DNA of 64,000 nt, from the NCBI GenBank assembly GCA_029012365.1, contig JAQXLY010000044.1, positions 62,001 through 126,000 on the forward strand, read 5' to 3'. This document shows positions 43,429-51,831 of this stretch, piece after piece. How positions within the stretch are numbered: the stretch's first letter is position 1; every line of letters begins with the position of its first letter. The stretch comes from Lachnospiraceae bacterium (lineage in GTDB: Bacteria > Bacillota > Clostridia > Lachnospirales > Lachnospiraceae). The notes under the pieces were generated by a model. It saw only the letters and a list, made by a program, of their open reading frames with translations. It was not told where the DNA came from and ran no database searches. The position numbers and the translations under genes were made by a program.

Positions 43429-43938
43429 TTGGAAGAAAATGTTTGGATGGAAGAAAATGGTCAGTATGCATTGGATTGCAGAAATGCGGTATGGTCTTTT
43501 GGCCGATTACATGATGAGTATGCAGTTATAGGAAATCTGTTGACGGATGCTGATTTTCTATTAGAAGATGAAAAGTTTATTTATTTGGTGGAATATAAAA
43601 ATGCTAATATTCCGGGGACTTCGAATCCGGGAGCATTTAATCCTTCGGTGGATAGAAAAATTGAAAATGTGAGCCGGAAGTTTTACGACTCGTTGCATTA
43701 TTTGAATATTCTGCAAAAGAATAAGCCTAAAAAGTACATATATATTTTAGAGTATCCTTCGGGAGATTCGGTTTCTAGAAGGATGGTTCGAAACAAACTG
43801 AAGCGTTTTTTGCCGTTCGAATTGCAGAAGAAGGGGTGTCAGTTGATAGAGTCTGTTGAAGTATTGTCTATTGATGAATGGAACAATGATTCAAATTATA
43901 GAAAATATCCATTGCTGCGTGTGGCGGATATGAAATAG
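43429..43938 (+). CDS. small protein with PD-(D/E)XK nuclease-like motif
   Basis: 169 aa; GNLLTDADFLLEDEKFIYLVEYKNANI has D...ExK arrangement; start 2 nt after ATPase stop. Confidence 0.6.
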   Translation: MEENVWMEENGQYALDCRNAVWSFGRLHDEYAVIGNLLTDADFLLEDEKFIYLVEYKNANIPGTSNPGAFNPSVDRKIENVSRKFYDSLHYLNILQKNKPKKYIYILEYPSGDSVSRRMVRNKLKRFLPFELQKKGCQLIESVEVLSIDEWNNDSNYRKYPLLRVADMK

Positions 43939-43961
43939 GGCTCTCTCTATGAGAGATTATA

Positions 43962-44310
43962 TCGTCCGGTGATGGAAATCATTGTCCGCGCCAATGAGGA
44001 AAGGTTTAAGGTGACAAATATGTGTGATGCATTGGATGAGATTTTAGAATACCACTTTAAAGGGAAGCTGGAAGCCGGATGGCAGCAGGGACTGGAAAAG
44101 GGGCTGCAGGAGGGCAGGCAAAAAGGTCTGTTGGAAGGCAGACAGGAAGGCAGACAGGAAGGCAGACTGGAACTAATCAGTAAGAAGCTTGCTAAGGGAA
44201 AACAGCTTGCTCAGATTGCAGAGGAGCTGGAGATGACAGAGGAGGAAATTCTTCCGCTGTACAACAAAGCAAAGGCAGTATTTGAAAAGGAATAGCTTAT
44301 AACGGTAGTG
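43962..44310 (+). pseudogene. Rpn-family C-terminal tail fragment (copy 2; ORF 43969-44295)
   Basis: MEIIVRANEERFKVTNMCDALDEILEYHFKGKLEAGWQQGLEKGLQEGRQKG... typical Rpn/PD-(D/E)XK transposase-family C-terminus without catalytic N-terminus. Confidence 0.65.
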
Positions 44311-44323
44311 AAAAGAACGTAGT

Positions 44324-44355
44324 GGGAGCCTGTCGTATGAACCGGGCTCCCTTTT
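44324..44355 (+). terminator. Rho-independent terminator
   Basis: GGGAGCC...GGCTCCC followed by TTTTG. Confidence 0.65.
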
Positions 44356-44769
44356 GCGTGGAAGGGAGAAACACAGGAAGAGGGTAATTGGTAGATTCAA
44401 AATCCTATAGCCATTTTTATTGGTTACATGAATTGATTGAACAAGACGCAGAGAAGCATGTCAGTGTACGATTAATATCTTTTACACTCCGAGGATAAAT
44501 ATATTGAAATTGGGAAAACCGTATTTTTTTATGCTCGGAGGAAAATAATAGATTTTGGATGAAAATTATTGCATTTCATTAGATTATATGTTACAATACG
44601 AAACGGAGTCGACAAAACCGATAGGTTTATGACGCTTTATGACAGGTTTCGTCCATGGTATTCATATGCTTATATAAGGACACTTATACTTGATTTTAAT
44701 ATAGTTTTAGTGCTTTTTGATAGCATACAGAATGCTGAACACAAATTGTAACATCAGAAAGAGCTTTAT

Positions 44770-45954
44770 ATGAAAAAAGCATTAATTGTCACTCATGTGA
44801 GTGGTTTTGTACCACAGTTCGAAATGAATAATGTTCGCCTTTTGCAGAGTATGGGCTATGAAGTGCATTATGCTTCAAACTATAACAATGTAAACTATGG
44901 AACTGATAACCACCGTCTGGATGGTACCGGCATTATAAGGCACCAGATTGATTTTGCCCGTTCTCCGTTTCAGGGAAAGGAAAATGCCAGAGCATACCGG
45001 CAGTTAAAGCAGCTGATGAAAGAGCAGCAGTTTGACCTTGTGCATTGTCATACGCCGGTCGGGGCCGCACTTGCAAGACTTGCGGCAAAGCCTTACCGAA
45101 AGCAGGGAACAAAAGTGATTTATACTGCACATGGGTTTCACTTTTATCAGGGAGCACCATTTCGGTACTGGCTGTTGTTCTACCCGGCGGAATGTTTTCT
45201 GGCAAGCCTTACGGATGTGCTGATTACGATTAACGAAGAGGATTATGAGCGGGCAAAACGGTTTTGCAGGCGCAAGAGAACGAAGGTAGAGCATATTCCG
45301 GGTGTGGGTGTGGATACTGCCTTTTTTAGCGGAAAGGATTTGCCGGAGGGAACACGGGAAAACATCAGACAAACAATGCGAGGGAATCTGAATGTTGCAG
45401 AAAAAGAAGTTGTTTTTCTTAGTGTCGGCGAATTGACTTCGAGAAAGAATCACAGTAGTGTAATACAGGCATTTGCGGAATTGGAAGGGGAAGAATCATG
45501 CCCGTTCCGTTATTTTATATGCGGGCAGGGAGTTTTGAAGAAGGAACTGCAGCAGCAGATAGAAAAAGCCGGACTTTCGAAGAGAGTTGCTTTACTTGGA
45601 TATAGTGAGGATATTAGAGAACTGCTGTATGCGGCAGATATATTTGTCTTTCCGTCTCTTCAGGAGGGAATGCCGATGGCACTCATGGAAGCAGTTGCTG
45701 CCGGAATGCCGGTGATTGCGAGTGATATTCGCGGAAACAGGGAATTGGTAAGCATACAAGAGGATGTGCAGCTTTTTTCGGATGCGAAAGGCTTGAAGCA
45801 GCTGTTGCATGAAGCTGTTTTAAATGCATCTGAAGGGAGACAGGCAAAGGGAAAATCGGATAAGATTATTAATAGAGATAGCAGATTACAGGTAATTGAC
45901 AAATATCAGGTAAGCATTCGGATGCAGGAGATATATAAGGAAGTAGAACAATGA
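44770..45954 (+). CDS. glycosyltransferase family 4 protein
   Basis: VHCHTPVGAALARLAA; IYTAHGFHFYQGAP; IFVFPSLQEGMPMALMEAVAAGMPVIASDIRGNRELV. Confidence 0.95.
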   Translation: MKKALIVTHVSGFVPQFEMNNVRLLQSMGYEVHYASNYNNVNYGTDNHRLDGTGIIRHQIDFARSPFQGKENARAYRQLKQLMKEQQFDLVHCHTPVGAALARLAAKPYRKQGTKVIYTAHGFHFYQGAPFRYWLLFYPAECFLASLTDVLITINEEDYERAKRFCRRKRTKVEHIPGVGVDTAFFSGKDLPEGTRENIRQTMRGNLNVAEKEVVFLSVGELTSRKNHSSVIQAFAELEGEESCPFRYFICGQGVLKKELQQQIEKAGLSKRVALLGYSEDIRELLYAADIFVFPSLQEGMPMALMEAVAAGMPVIASDIRGNRELVSIQEDVQLFSDAKGLKQLLHEAVLNASEGRQAKGKSDKIINRDSRLQVIDKYQVSIRMQEIYKEVEQ

Positions 45955-46886
45955 AAGCGGAAGTGCAGATTCTTCTTTCCAGTTATAACGGGGAGAAGTA
46001 CATCAGGGAACAACTGGATAGTATTCTAAAGCAGGAGGGGGTACAGCTTCATCTGCTGATACGGGATGACGGGTCTACCGATGGAACAAAAGCAATTCTT
46101 TCGGAATACGAGCAGAATTGCGATAACGTAAAAGTGCTTTACGGAAAGAATGTCGGGGTGATTCGAAGCTTTTTCGCACTGATGGAAGCAGCAGAGGAAG
46201 GGTGCCCATATATTGCATTTGCAGACCAGGATGATGTATGGCTGCCGGATAAATTGGCACGGGCAGTCAGCCTCCTTGATAAACAAGAGCAGTCAAACAG
46301 GAAGAAGAACAGGCAGGGGACACCGCTTGTTTATTGCTCCGCAAGACGGCTTACGGATGCAGAGCTTCGCCCACTGAAGCAGGCAATCAGATATCCTGAG
46401 GTACGAGCGGAGTTTGGAAATGCGCTCGTAGAAAATATGTGTACCGGTTGTACCTGTGTCATCAACCAGGCGATGCTACGTTTACTGAAGGGAAGACAAC
46501 CGGAGTTCACTGTTATGCATGATTTCTGGATTTACCTTGTGGGAACCTGCTTTGGAACAGTGATTTATGATAAAGAAAGCAGAATACTCTACCGCCAGCA
46601 CGGAAATAATGAATTGGGTTCAGCAAGCAGTCTGTTTGAGAATTATAAAAGAAGAGTGAAGAACTATAAAAAGCATCGTGGTCAGCTTGGCAGGCAGGCT
46701 TCACAGCTGCTTATGCTCTATGGAGAAGAGATGCCTGTTGAGAAACGTGAGCTGGCAGAGGAGCTTGTGGGAGCGAGGAAGGATAAAGCAACAAGAAAGA
46801 AGCTTTTAAAGGAAAGAAAGGTATTCCGTCAGAGAAAAAGCGATGATTGGATATTTTTAATGCTGCTTGCGGCAGGAAAAATATAA
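45951..46886 (+). CDS. glycosyltransferase family 2 protein (rhamnosyltransferase-like)
   Basis: VQILLSSYNGEKYIREQLDSILKQEGVQLHLLIRDDGSTDGT; FADQDDVWLPDKL. Confidence 0.94.
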   Translation: MKAEVQILLSSYNGEKYIREQLDSILKQEGVQLHLLIRDDGSTDGTKAILSEYEQNCDNVKVLYGKNVGVIRSFFALMEAAEEGCPYIAFADQDDVWLPDKLARAVSLLDKQEQSNRKKNRQGTPLVYCSARRLTDAELRPLKQAIRYPEVRAEFGNALVENMCTGCTCVINQAMLRLLKGRQPEFTVMHDFWIYLVGTCFGTVIYDKESRILYRQHGNNELGSASSLFENYKRRVKNYKKHRGQLGRQASQLLMLYGEEMPVEKRELAEELVGARKDKATRKKLLKERKVFRQRKSDDWIFLMLLAAGKI

Positions 46887-46920
46887 ATGATGAAAAACAT
46901 TAAAAGAACGAGGGAAGAAG

Positions 46921-47805
46921 ATGAAAGGTATTATTTTAGCCGGAGGCTCCGGCACAAGACTTTATCCGCTTACGATGGTAACATCGAAACAGTTATTGCC
47001 GGTTTATGATAAACCGATGATTTATTATCCGCTGTCAACGCTCATGCTCGCCGGGATACGGGATATTTTAATTATTTCCACACCGGTGGATTTGCCTAAT
47101 TTTGAGCGTTTACTAGGTGATGGTTCACAGTATGGAATTCATTTATCTTACAAGGAACAACCAAGTCCGGATGGTTTGGCACAGGCTTTCTTAATTGGAG
47201 AAGAGTTCATCGGTGTTGATTCCTGTGCCATGGTTTTAGGTGATAATATTTTTTATGGTAATGGCTTTAAAAGCATATTGAAAGAGGCTGTTGCAAATTC
47301 AGAAGCCGGACGAGCTACGATTTTTGGCTATTACGTTAATGATCCGGAGCGCTTTGGCATTGTGGAGTTTGATGAAAACGGAAAGGTACTTTCTGTGGAG
47401 GAAAAGCCGAAGAATCCGAAATCAAATTACTGTATTACAGGATTATATTTCTATGATAAGCGTGTTGTGGAGTATGCAAAAAAGGTGAAACCATCTGACA
47501 GAGGGGAATTGGAGATTACAGATTTGAACCGTATCTATCTGGAGGATGGAAGTCTGGATGTCAAGTTGCTCGGAAGAGGTTTTGCATGGCTGGACACCGG
47601 TACTATGGATAGTTTGGTAGAAGCCTCTGACTTTGTACAGATGATTCAGACACGTCAGGGAATTGCAATATCTGCGTTAGAAGAAATAGCGTATCGCAAT
47701 GAGTGGATTTCAAAGGAAATGTTATTGAAGTCGGCGAAAAGATATGGAAAGTCACCGTATGGAAAGCATTTGAAAATGGTGGCAGAGGGGAAAATAGTAT
47801 ATTAA
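46921..47805 (+). CDS. rfbA: glucose-1-phosphate thymidylyltransferase
   Basis: [46 protein letters not shown]. Confidence 0.98.
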   Translation: MKGIILAGGSGTRLYPLTMVTSKQLLPVYDKPMIYYPLSTLMLAGIRDILIISTPVDLPNFERLLGDGSQYGIHLSYKEQPSPDGLAQAFLIGEEFIGVDSCAMVLGDNIFYGNGFKSILKEAVANSEAGRATIFGYYVNDPERFGIVEFDENGKVLSVEEKPKNPKSNYCITGLYFYDKRVVEYAKKVKPSDRGELEITDLNRIYLEDGSLDVKLLGRGFAWLDTGTMDSLVEASDFVQMIQTRQGIAISALEEIAYRNEWISKEMLLKSAKRYGKSPYGKHLKMVAEGKIVY

Positions 47806-47836
47806 ATCTACTATTAGTCTGACAAAGAAAGAATAG

Positions 47837-48631
47837 GTGTTAATTTTGAACTATATAAAAACAGCAGTCTCGTTGAAAAAATACAGATTTATGCTTACTC
47901 AACTTGTGAAAAGAGACTTTAAGGTACGATATAGAGGGAGTATTCTTGGAATTTTGTGGAGTGTCTTAAGTCCATTGCTTAACATGCTGGTTTTGAGCTT
48001 TGTATTTAGCCGGGTATTTAAAGCTGTGGACAACTACAAAATGTATTTGTTATCAGGGCTGGTTATTTTTAATTATTTTAGCGAATCATCGAATTTGGCT
48101 CTGGGCGCTATTGTAAATAATTTTGGTTTGTTGACTAAGGTATATTTTCCAAAGTATATCTTACCACTGGCAAAAACAGTATCTTCAGCGATTAATCTTT
48201 TCATGTCGTTGTTAGCATTTTTAGTTATCGGTACTTTTATGGGCGTTCCTGTATGGTGGGGATATTTATTGATACCGTATGTGATGGTATGCCTTATGCT
48301 ATTTAGCGCCGGTATGGGTATGATTCTTGCAGCAGCACAGGTTTTTATGAGGGATATCCAGTATTTGTACGGAATTTTATTAACAATTTGGATGTATGCA
48401 ACACCTATTTTGTATCCTCTAACGGGAGATGTAATCCCGGAGGCGTTTATTCCGTTGATGAAGCAAAATCCGCTATATGTTTTTATTAACTTTTTCAGAC
48501 AGCTGACGTTGGATTCTATGATTCCTTCTGCATCTGATTTTGTATATTGCGCAGCATGGGGAATTGGAATGTTGATTTTGGGATTGTTTACATTTAAGAA
48601 GACGCAGAATAATTTCATTTATTATACATGA
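47837..48631 (+). CDS. ABC transporter permease (polysaccharide export, Wzm/TagG-like)
   Basis: ABC-2 type: LVKRDFKVRYRGSILGILWSVLSPLLNMLVLSFVFSRVFK. Confidence 0.93.
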   Translation: MLILNYIKTAVSLKKYRFMLTQLVKRDFKVRYRGSILGILWSVLSPLLNMLVLSFVFSRVFKAVDNYKMYLLSGLVIFNYFSESSNLALGAIVNNFGLLTKVYFPKYILPLAKTVSSAINLFMSLLAFLVIGTFMGVPVWWGYLLIPYVMVCLMLFSAGMGMILAAAQVFMRDIQYLYGILLTIWMYATPILYPLTGDVIPEAFIPLMKQNPLYVFINFFRQLTLDSMIPSASDFVYCAAWGIGMLILGLFTFKKTQNNFIYYT

Positions 48632-48649
48632 TTGACAGGAGAACGATAA

Positions 48650-49402
48650 ATGGAAAATATGATGATTCAGGCAGAACATGTCGGAATGGAATTCAATTTG
48701 AATCGTGGAAAAGTAAGGACATTAAAGGAACGATTGTTTGCTAAGGTAGCAGACGAGCAGAAGCGTAAAGAGATGTTTAAGGCATTGGAGGATATCAGCT
48801 TTTGCATAGAAAAGGGAGAAATATTTGGTGTTATCGGTAGAAACGGTGCCGGAAAGTCAACACTGCTTAAGTTGCTCGCCGGAATTATGAAGCCAACGAC
48901 CGGAAAGGTGATAACGAAAGGAACCATTGCGCCAATGATAGAACTGGGAGCCGGTTTTGATTTTGAACTGTCGCCTATTGAAAATATATACTTGAGCGGA
49001 TCCATTCTGGGTTATGACAAAAAATTTTTAGATGAGAAGCTTCCGGAGATTTTGTCTTTTGCAGACCTATGGGACTTTAAAGATAGTCCGATTAAATATT
49101 TTTCTTCCGGAATGGTGGCAAGGCTTGCATTTTCTGTTTCCACACTTGTTGTGCCGGATATTTTAATAGTGGATGAAGTTTTATCAGTCGGAGATACAGA
49201 CTTTCAAAAGAAAAGCTATCAAAGGATGATGGAGCTTATGAAGGGTGGCAGTACGGTGGTTTATGTTTCGCATGATATTGAGTCGCTTCGAACCATGTGT
49301 AACAGGATACTATGGATAGAGCATGGCAAAATGCAGATGCTAGGCGAGTCGAATGATGTGTGTAATTGCTATTTGAATTACAGTGATACTCAAAAAGGAT
49401 AA
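48650..49402 (+). CDS. ABC transporter ATP-binding protein (polysaccharide export, Wzt/TagH-like)
   Basis: GVIGRNGAGKSTLLKLLAGIMKPTTG; MIELGAGFDFELSPIENIYL; ILIVDEVLSVGD. Confidence 0.95.
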   Translation: MENMMIQAEHVGMEFNLNRGKVRTLKERLFAKVADEQKRKEMFKALEDISFCIEKGEIFGVIGRNGAGKSTLLKLLAGIMKPTTGKVITKGTIAPMIELGAGFDFELSPIENIYLSGSILGYDKKFLDEKLPEILSFADLWDFKDSPIKYFSSGMVARLAFSVSTLVVPDILIVDEVLSVGDTDFQKKSYQRMMELMKGGSTVVYVSHDIESLRTMCNRILWIEHGKMQMLGESNDVCNCYLNYSDTQKG

Positions 49403-49426
49403 ATTTAAGTCTGAAAGGAAGAACAA

Positions 49427-50263
49427 ATGAAGCGAATTCTTGTAACCGGGGCAGGTGGCTATATTGGAAGGCATGTAGTTGAGACGCTTTTGAATAAAGG
49501 TGCTGAGGTAATAGCAGTCGATTTATTTACAGACGGTATCGATAAGCGTGCACAGATACTTAATGTGGATATTTTTTCTGGAAGTGAAACCTTATATCAG
49601 GATTTATGTCAACCGGAGATATGTCTTCATATGGCATGGAAGGATGGATTTGTTCACAATTCGGATGCTCATATAGGGATGTTGTCTGCCCACTACCGAT
49701 TTATTAAGCACATGGTGGAGCATGGAGTAAAGCAGATTGCAGTTATGGGAACCATGCACGAAGTCGGATATTATGAAGGGGCTATTGATGAAAATACGCC
49801 ATGTAACCCAAGGAGTATGTATGGAATTGCAAAAGATGCATTGCGCAGAAGCACATTTGCGATGCTTGAAGGAAGTGATGTCGTGTTGCAATGGCTGAGG
49901 GCATATTACATTTATGGGGATGATAAAAGAAATCATTCTATTTTTGCAAAGTTGATACAGGCAGAGGAAGAAGGCAAAGAGTTCTTCCCATTTACATCAG
50001 GAAAAAATAAGTATGATTTTATTACAGTGGATGAATTGGCTGAACAGATTGCAGCCAGTGTAATGCAGACAGAGGTTACAGGAATTATTAATTGCTGTTC
50101 CGGTAAACCGATTAGCCTGGCAGAACAGGTTGAAAGCTTTATTCAGCAAAAAGGATATAATATTAAGCTGCAATATGGAGCGTTTCCGGATAGAGTGTAC
50201 GATTCACCGGCAGTATGGGGGGATGCTAAAAAAATTAAGCTTATTATGCAAAAGCAGCGGTAA
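49427..50263 (+). CDS. NAD(P)-dependent epimerase/reductase
   Basis: RILVTGAGGYIGRHVVETLLNKGAEVIAVD; SMYGIAKDALRR. Confidence 0.9.
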   Translation: MKRILVTGAGGYIGRHVVETLLNKGAEVIAVDLFTDGIDKRAQILNVDIFSGSETLYQDLCQPEICLHMAWKDGFVHNSDAHIGMLSAHYRFIKHMVEHGVKQIAVMGTMHEVGYYEGAIDENTPCNPRSMYGIAKDALRRSTFAMLEGSDVVLQWLRAYYIYGDDKRNHSIFAKLIQAEEEGKEFFPFTSGKNKYDFITVDELAEQIAASVMQTEVTGIINCCSGKPISLAEQVESFIQQKGYNIKLQYGAFPDRVYDSPAVWGDAKKIKLIMQKQR

Positions 50264-50297
50264 TGTAGCATAGCGGTTTATTTGGAGAGGTGGCATC

Positions 50298-51818
50298 ATG
50301 AATTTAGGTAATGGAGAAAAAAACTTATTTTTTAGTAAGAACCAGGAAAATAAATATTATATCGAAAATTATGATGTTAATGCCGGGGGAAAAAATAATT
50401 ATGTATATGCATTGGGGGAATATATACCGGAAGGCTCTTTAGTGTTAGATTTATGCTGTGCACAAGGACGTTTTGGACCAAAGCTTAAAGAAAAAAAATG
50501 TCGGGCAGTAGGAATTGACATTGATAGAACAGCATTGGAAATGGCGAAGGAAAAGGGATATTATGAGAAGTTATATTGTTATGATGTAACTAATTTTGAC
50601 GCTCCGGAATTGCGTGAGATAGAAGAATATTATCAGAGATTTGATGTAATATTGATGTCTGATATTTTGGAACATTTTGCAAATCCAACAGATGTGTTAG
50701 TAAAATATGCAAAGCTTTTAAAAGAAGATGGAAAGATATTAGTTAGTGTGCCGAACGTGGCACATGAAGACATTATTTTCCATTTGATTGATGGTTATTT
50801 TAATTATAATGATATGGGAATTTTAGATAATACACATTTGAAATTTTTTACTAAAACATCTTTTGCACAATGGATTGAATTGATTAATGAGAGTGACCTT
50901 GATGTTTACTTTGATTGTGAATATATAGGTGGAACGCACTGGCAAAGTGAATATATCGGATTAGTGATGAGCCAAAAGGAGGCGTTTTATGATTTATTAA
51001 CAGAGCCTGAGGTTGGAAATGTTATGCAGCTACTTTTTGAGTTGAAAAAAGTAAAAAATAGATTTGAGGTAGAGAAACTAACGGAGCTGTTGAAAACTGG
51101 AAAATCTAAAATAGAAAAAGTGGATAGCTATCTTAGTAGTAATAAATCGAAAATTGATAAATTAAATCGCTGTTTGGAAGATTATATGGAGAGCGACCGT
51201 GAAAAAGAAGAAAAGATTGGTGAGTTGAATCGCTGTTTGGAAGGTTATATGGAGAGCGACCGTGAAAAAGAAGAAAAGATTGGTGAATTAAATCGCTGTT
51301 TGGAAGGTTATATGGAGAGTGACCGTGAAAAAGAAGAAAAGATTGGTGAATTAAATCGCTGTTTGGAAGGTTATATGGAGAGCGACCGTGAAAAAGAAGA
51401 AAAGATTGGTGAGTTAAATCGCTGTTTGGAAGGTTATATGGAGAGTAACCGTGAAAAAGAAGAAAAGATTGGTGAGTTGAATCATTGCTTGGAAGGTTAT
51501 ATAGAGAGTGACCGAGCAAAAGAGGAAAAGTTAGATGAATTGAACCGCTGTCTAGAAACTTATATTGCAAATGATAAAAATAAAGAGGAAAGATATAGGG
51601 AACTATCTGTTTCGTTGGAAAAGTCTATAGTAAAAGAGAAAGAGCAGGTTTCTAAAATTATTCAGTTATATGAAGAAATTGAGCATTATAAAAAGAGTAA
51701 TGAAAAAGCGAATCAGCTGATTAACGAAAAAGAGGAAAAGATAAACATATTGCAAACTAAGATTTTTAAAATGGAATCTAGTTTTTGGGGGAAAATAAGT
51801 AAGAAGTTAAGAAAATGA
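50298..51818 (+). CDS. class I SAM-dependent methyltransferase with long repetitive coiled-coil C-terminus
   Basis: GSLVLDLCCAQGRFGPKLKEKKCRAVGIDIDRTALEMAKEKG; DVILMSDILEHFANP; then 21-aa repeats LNRCLEGYMESDREKEEKIGE. Confidence 0.9.
   Translation: MNLGNGEKNLFFSKNQENKYYIENYDVNAGGKNNYVYALGEYIPEGSLVLDLCCAQGRFGPKLKEKKCRAVGIDIDRTALEMAKEKGYYEKLYCYDVTNFDAPELREIEEYYQRFDVILMSDILEHFANPTDVLVKYAKLLKEDGKILVSVPNVAHEDIIFHLIDGYFNYNDMGILDNTHLKFFTKTSFAQWIELINESDLDVYFDCEYIGGTHWQSEYIGLVMSQKEAFYDLLTEPEVGNVMQLLFELKKVKNRFEVEKLTELLKTGKSKIEKVDSYLSSNKSKIDKLNRCLEDYMESDREKEEKIGELNRCLEGYMESDREKEEKIGELNRCLEGYMESDREKEEKIGELNRCLEGYMESDREKEEKIGELNRCLEGYMESNREKEEKIGELNHCLEGYIESDRAKEEKLDELNRCLETYIANDKNKEERYRELSVSLEKSIVKEKEQVSKIIQLYEEIEHYKKSNEKANQLINEKEEKINILQTKIFKMESSFWGKISKKLRK
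51162..51602 (+). repeat. seven in-frame 63-bp tandem repeats encoding a 21-aa coiled-coil unit
   Basis: Unit starts at 51162, 51225, 51288, 51351, 51414, 51477, 51540 (TTAAATCGCTGTTTGGAAG...); middle units near identical, last two diverged. Confidence 0.95.
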
Positions 51819-51831
51819 GGGAGAAAAAGAA

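Noticed and set aside
42404-43938. Assignment of the ATPase pair to PARIS or Gabija
   Set aside because: Partner shows no recognisable DUF4435/TOPRIM or UvrD-helicase features, so a named-system label is not supported without searches.
51133-51570. Minus-strand 145-aa ORF with FHGRSPYNLPNSD repeats
   Set aside because: Exact antisense shadow of the coiled-coil repeats in the 50298-51818 CDS; the plus-strand frame has a recognisable methyltransferase domain and operon context.
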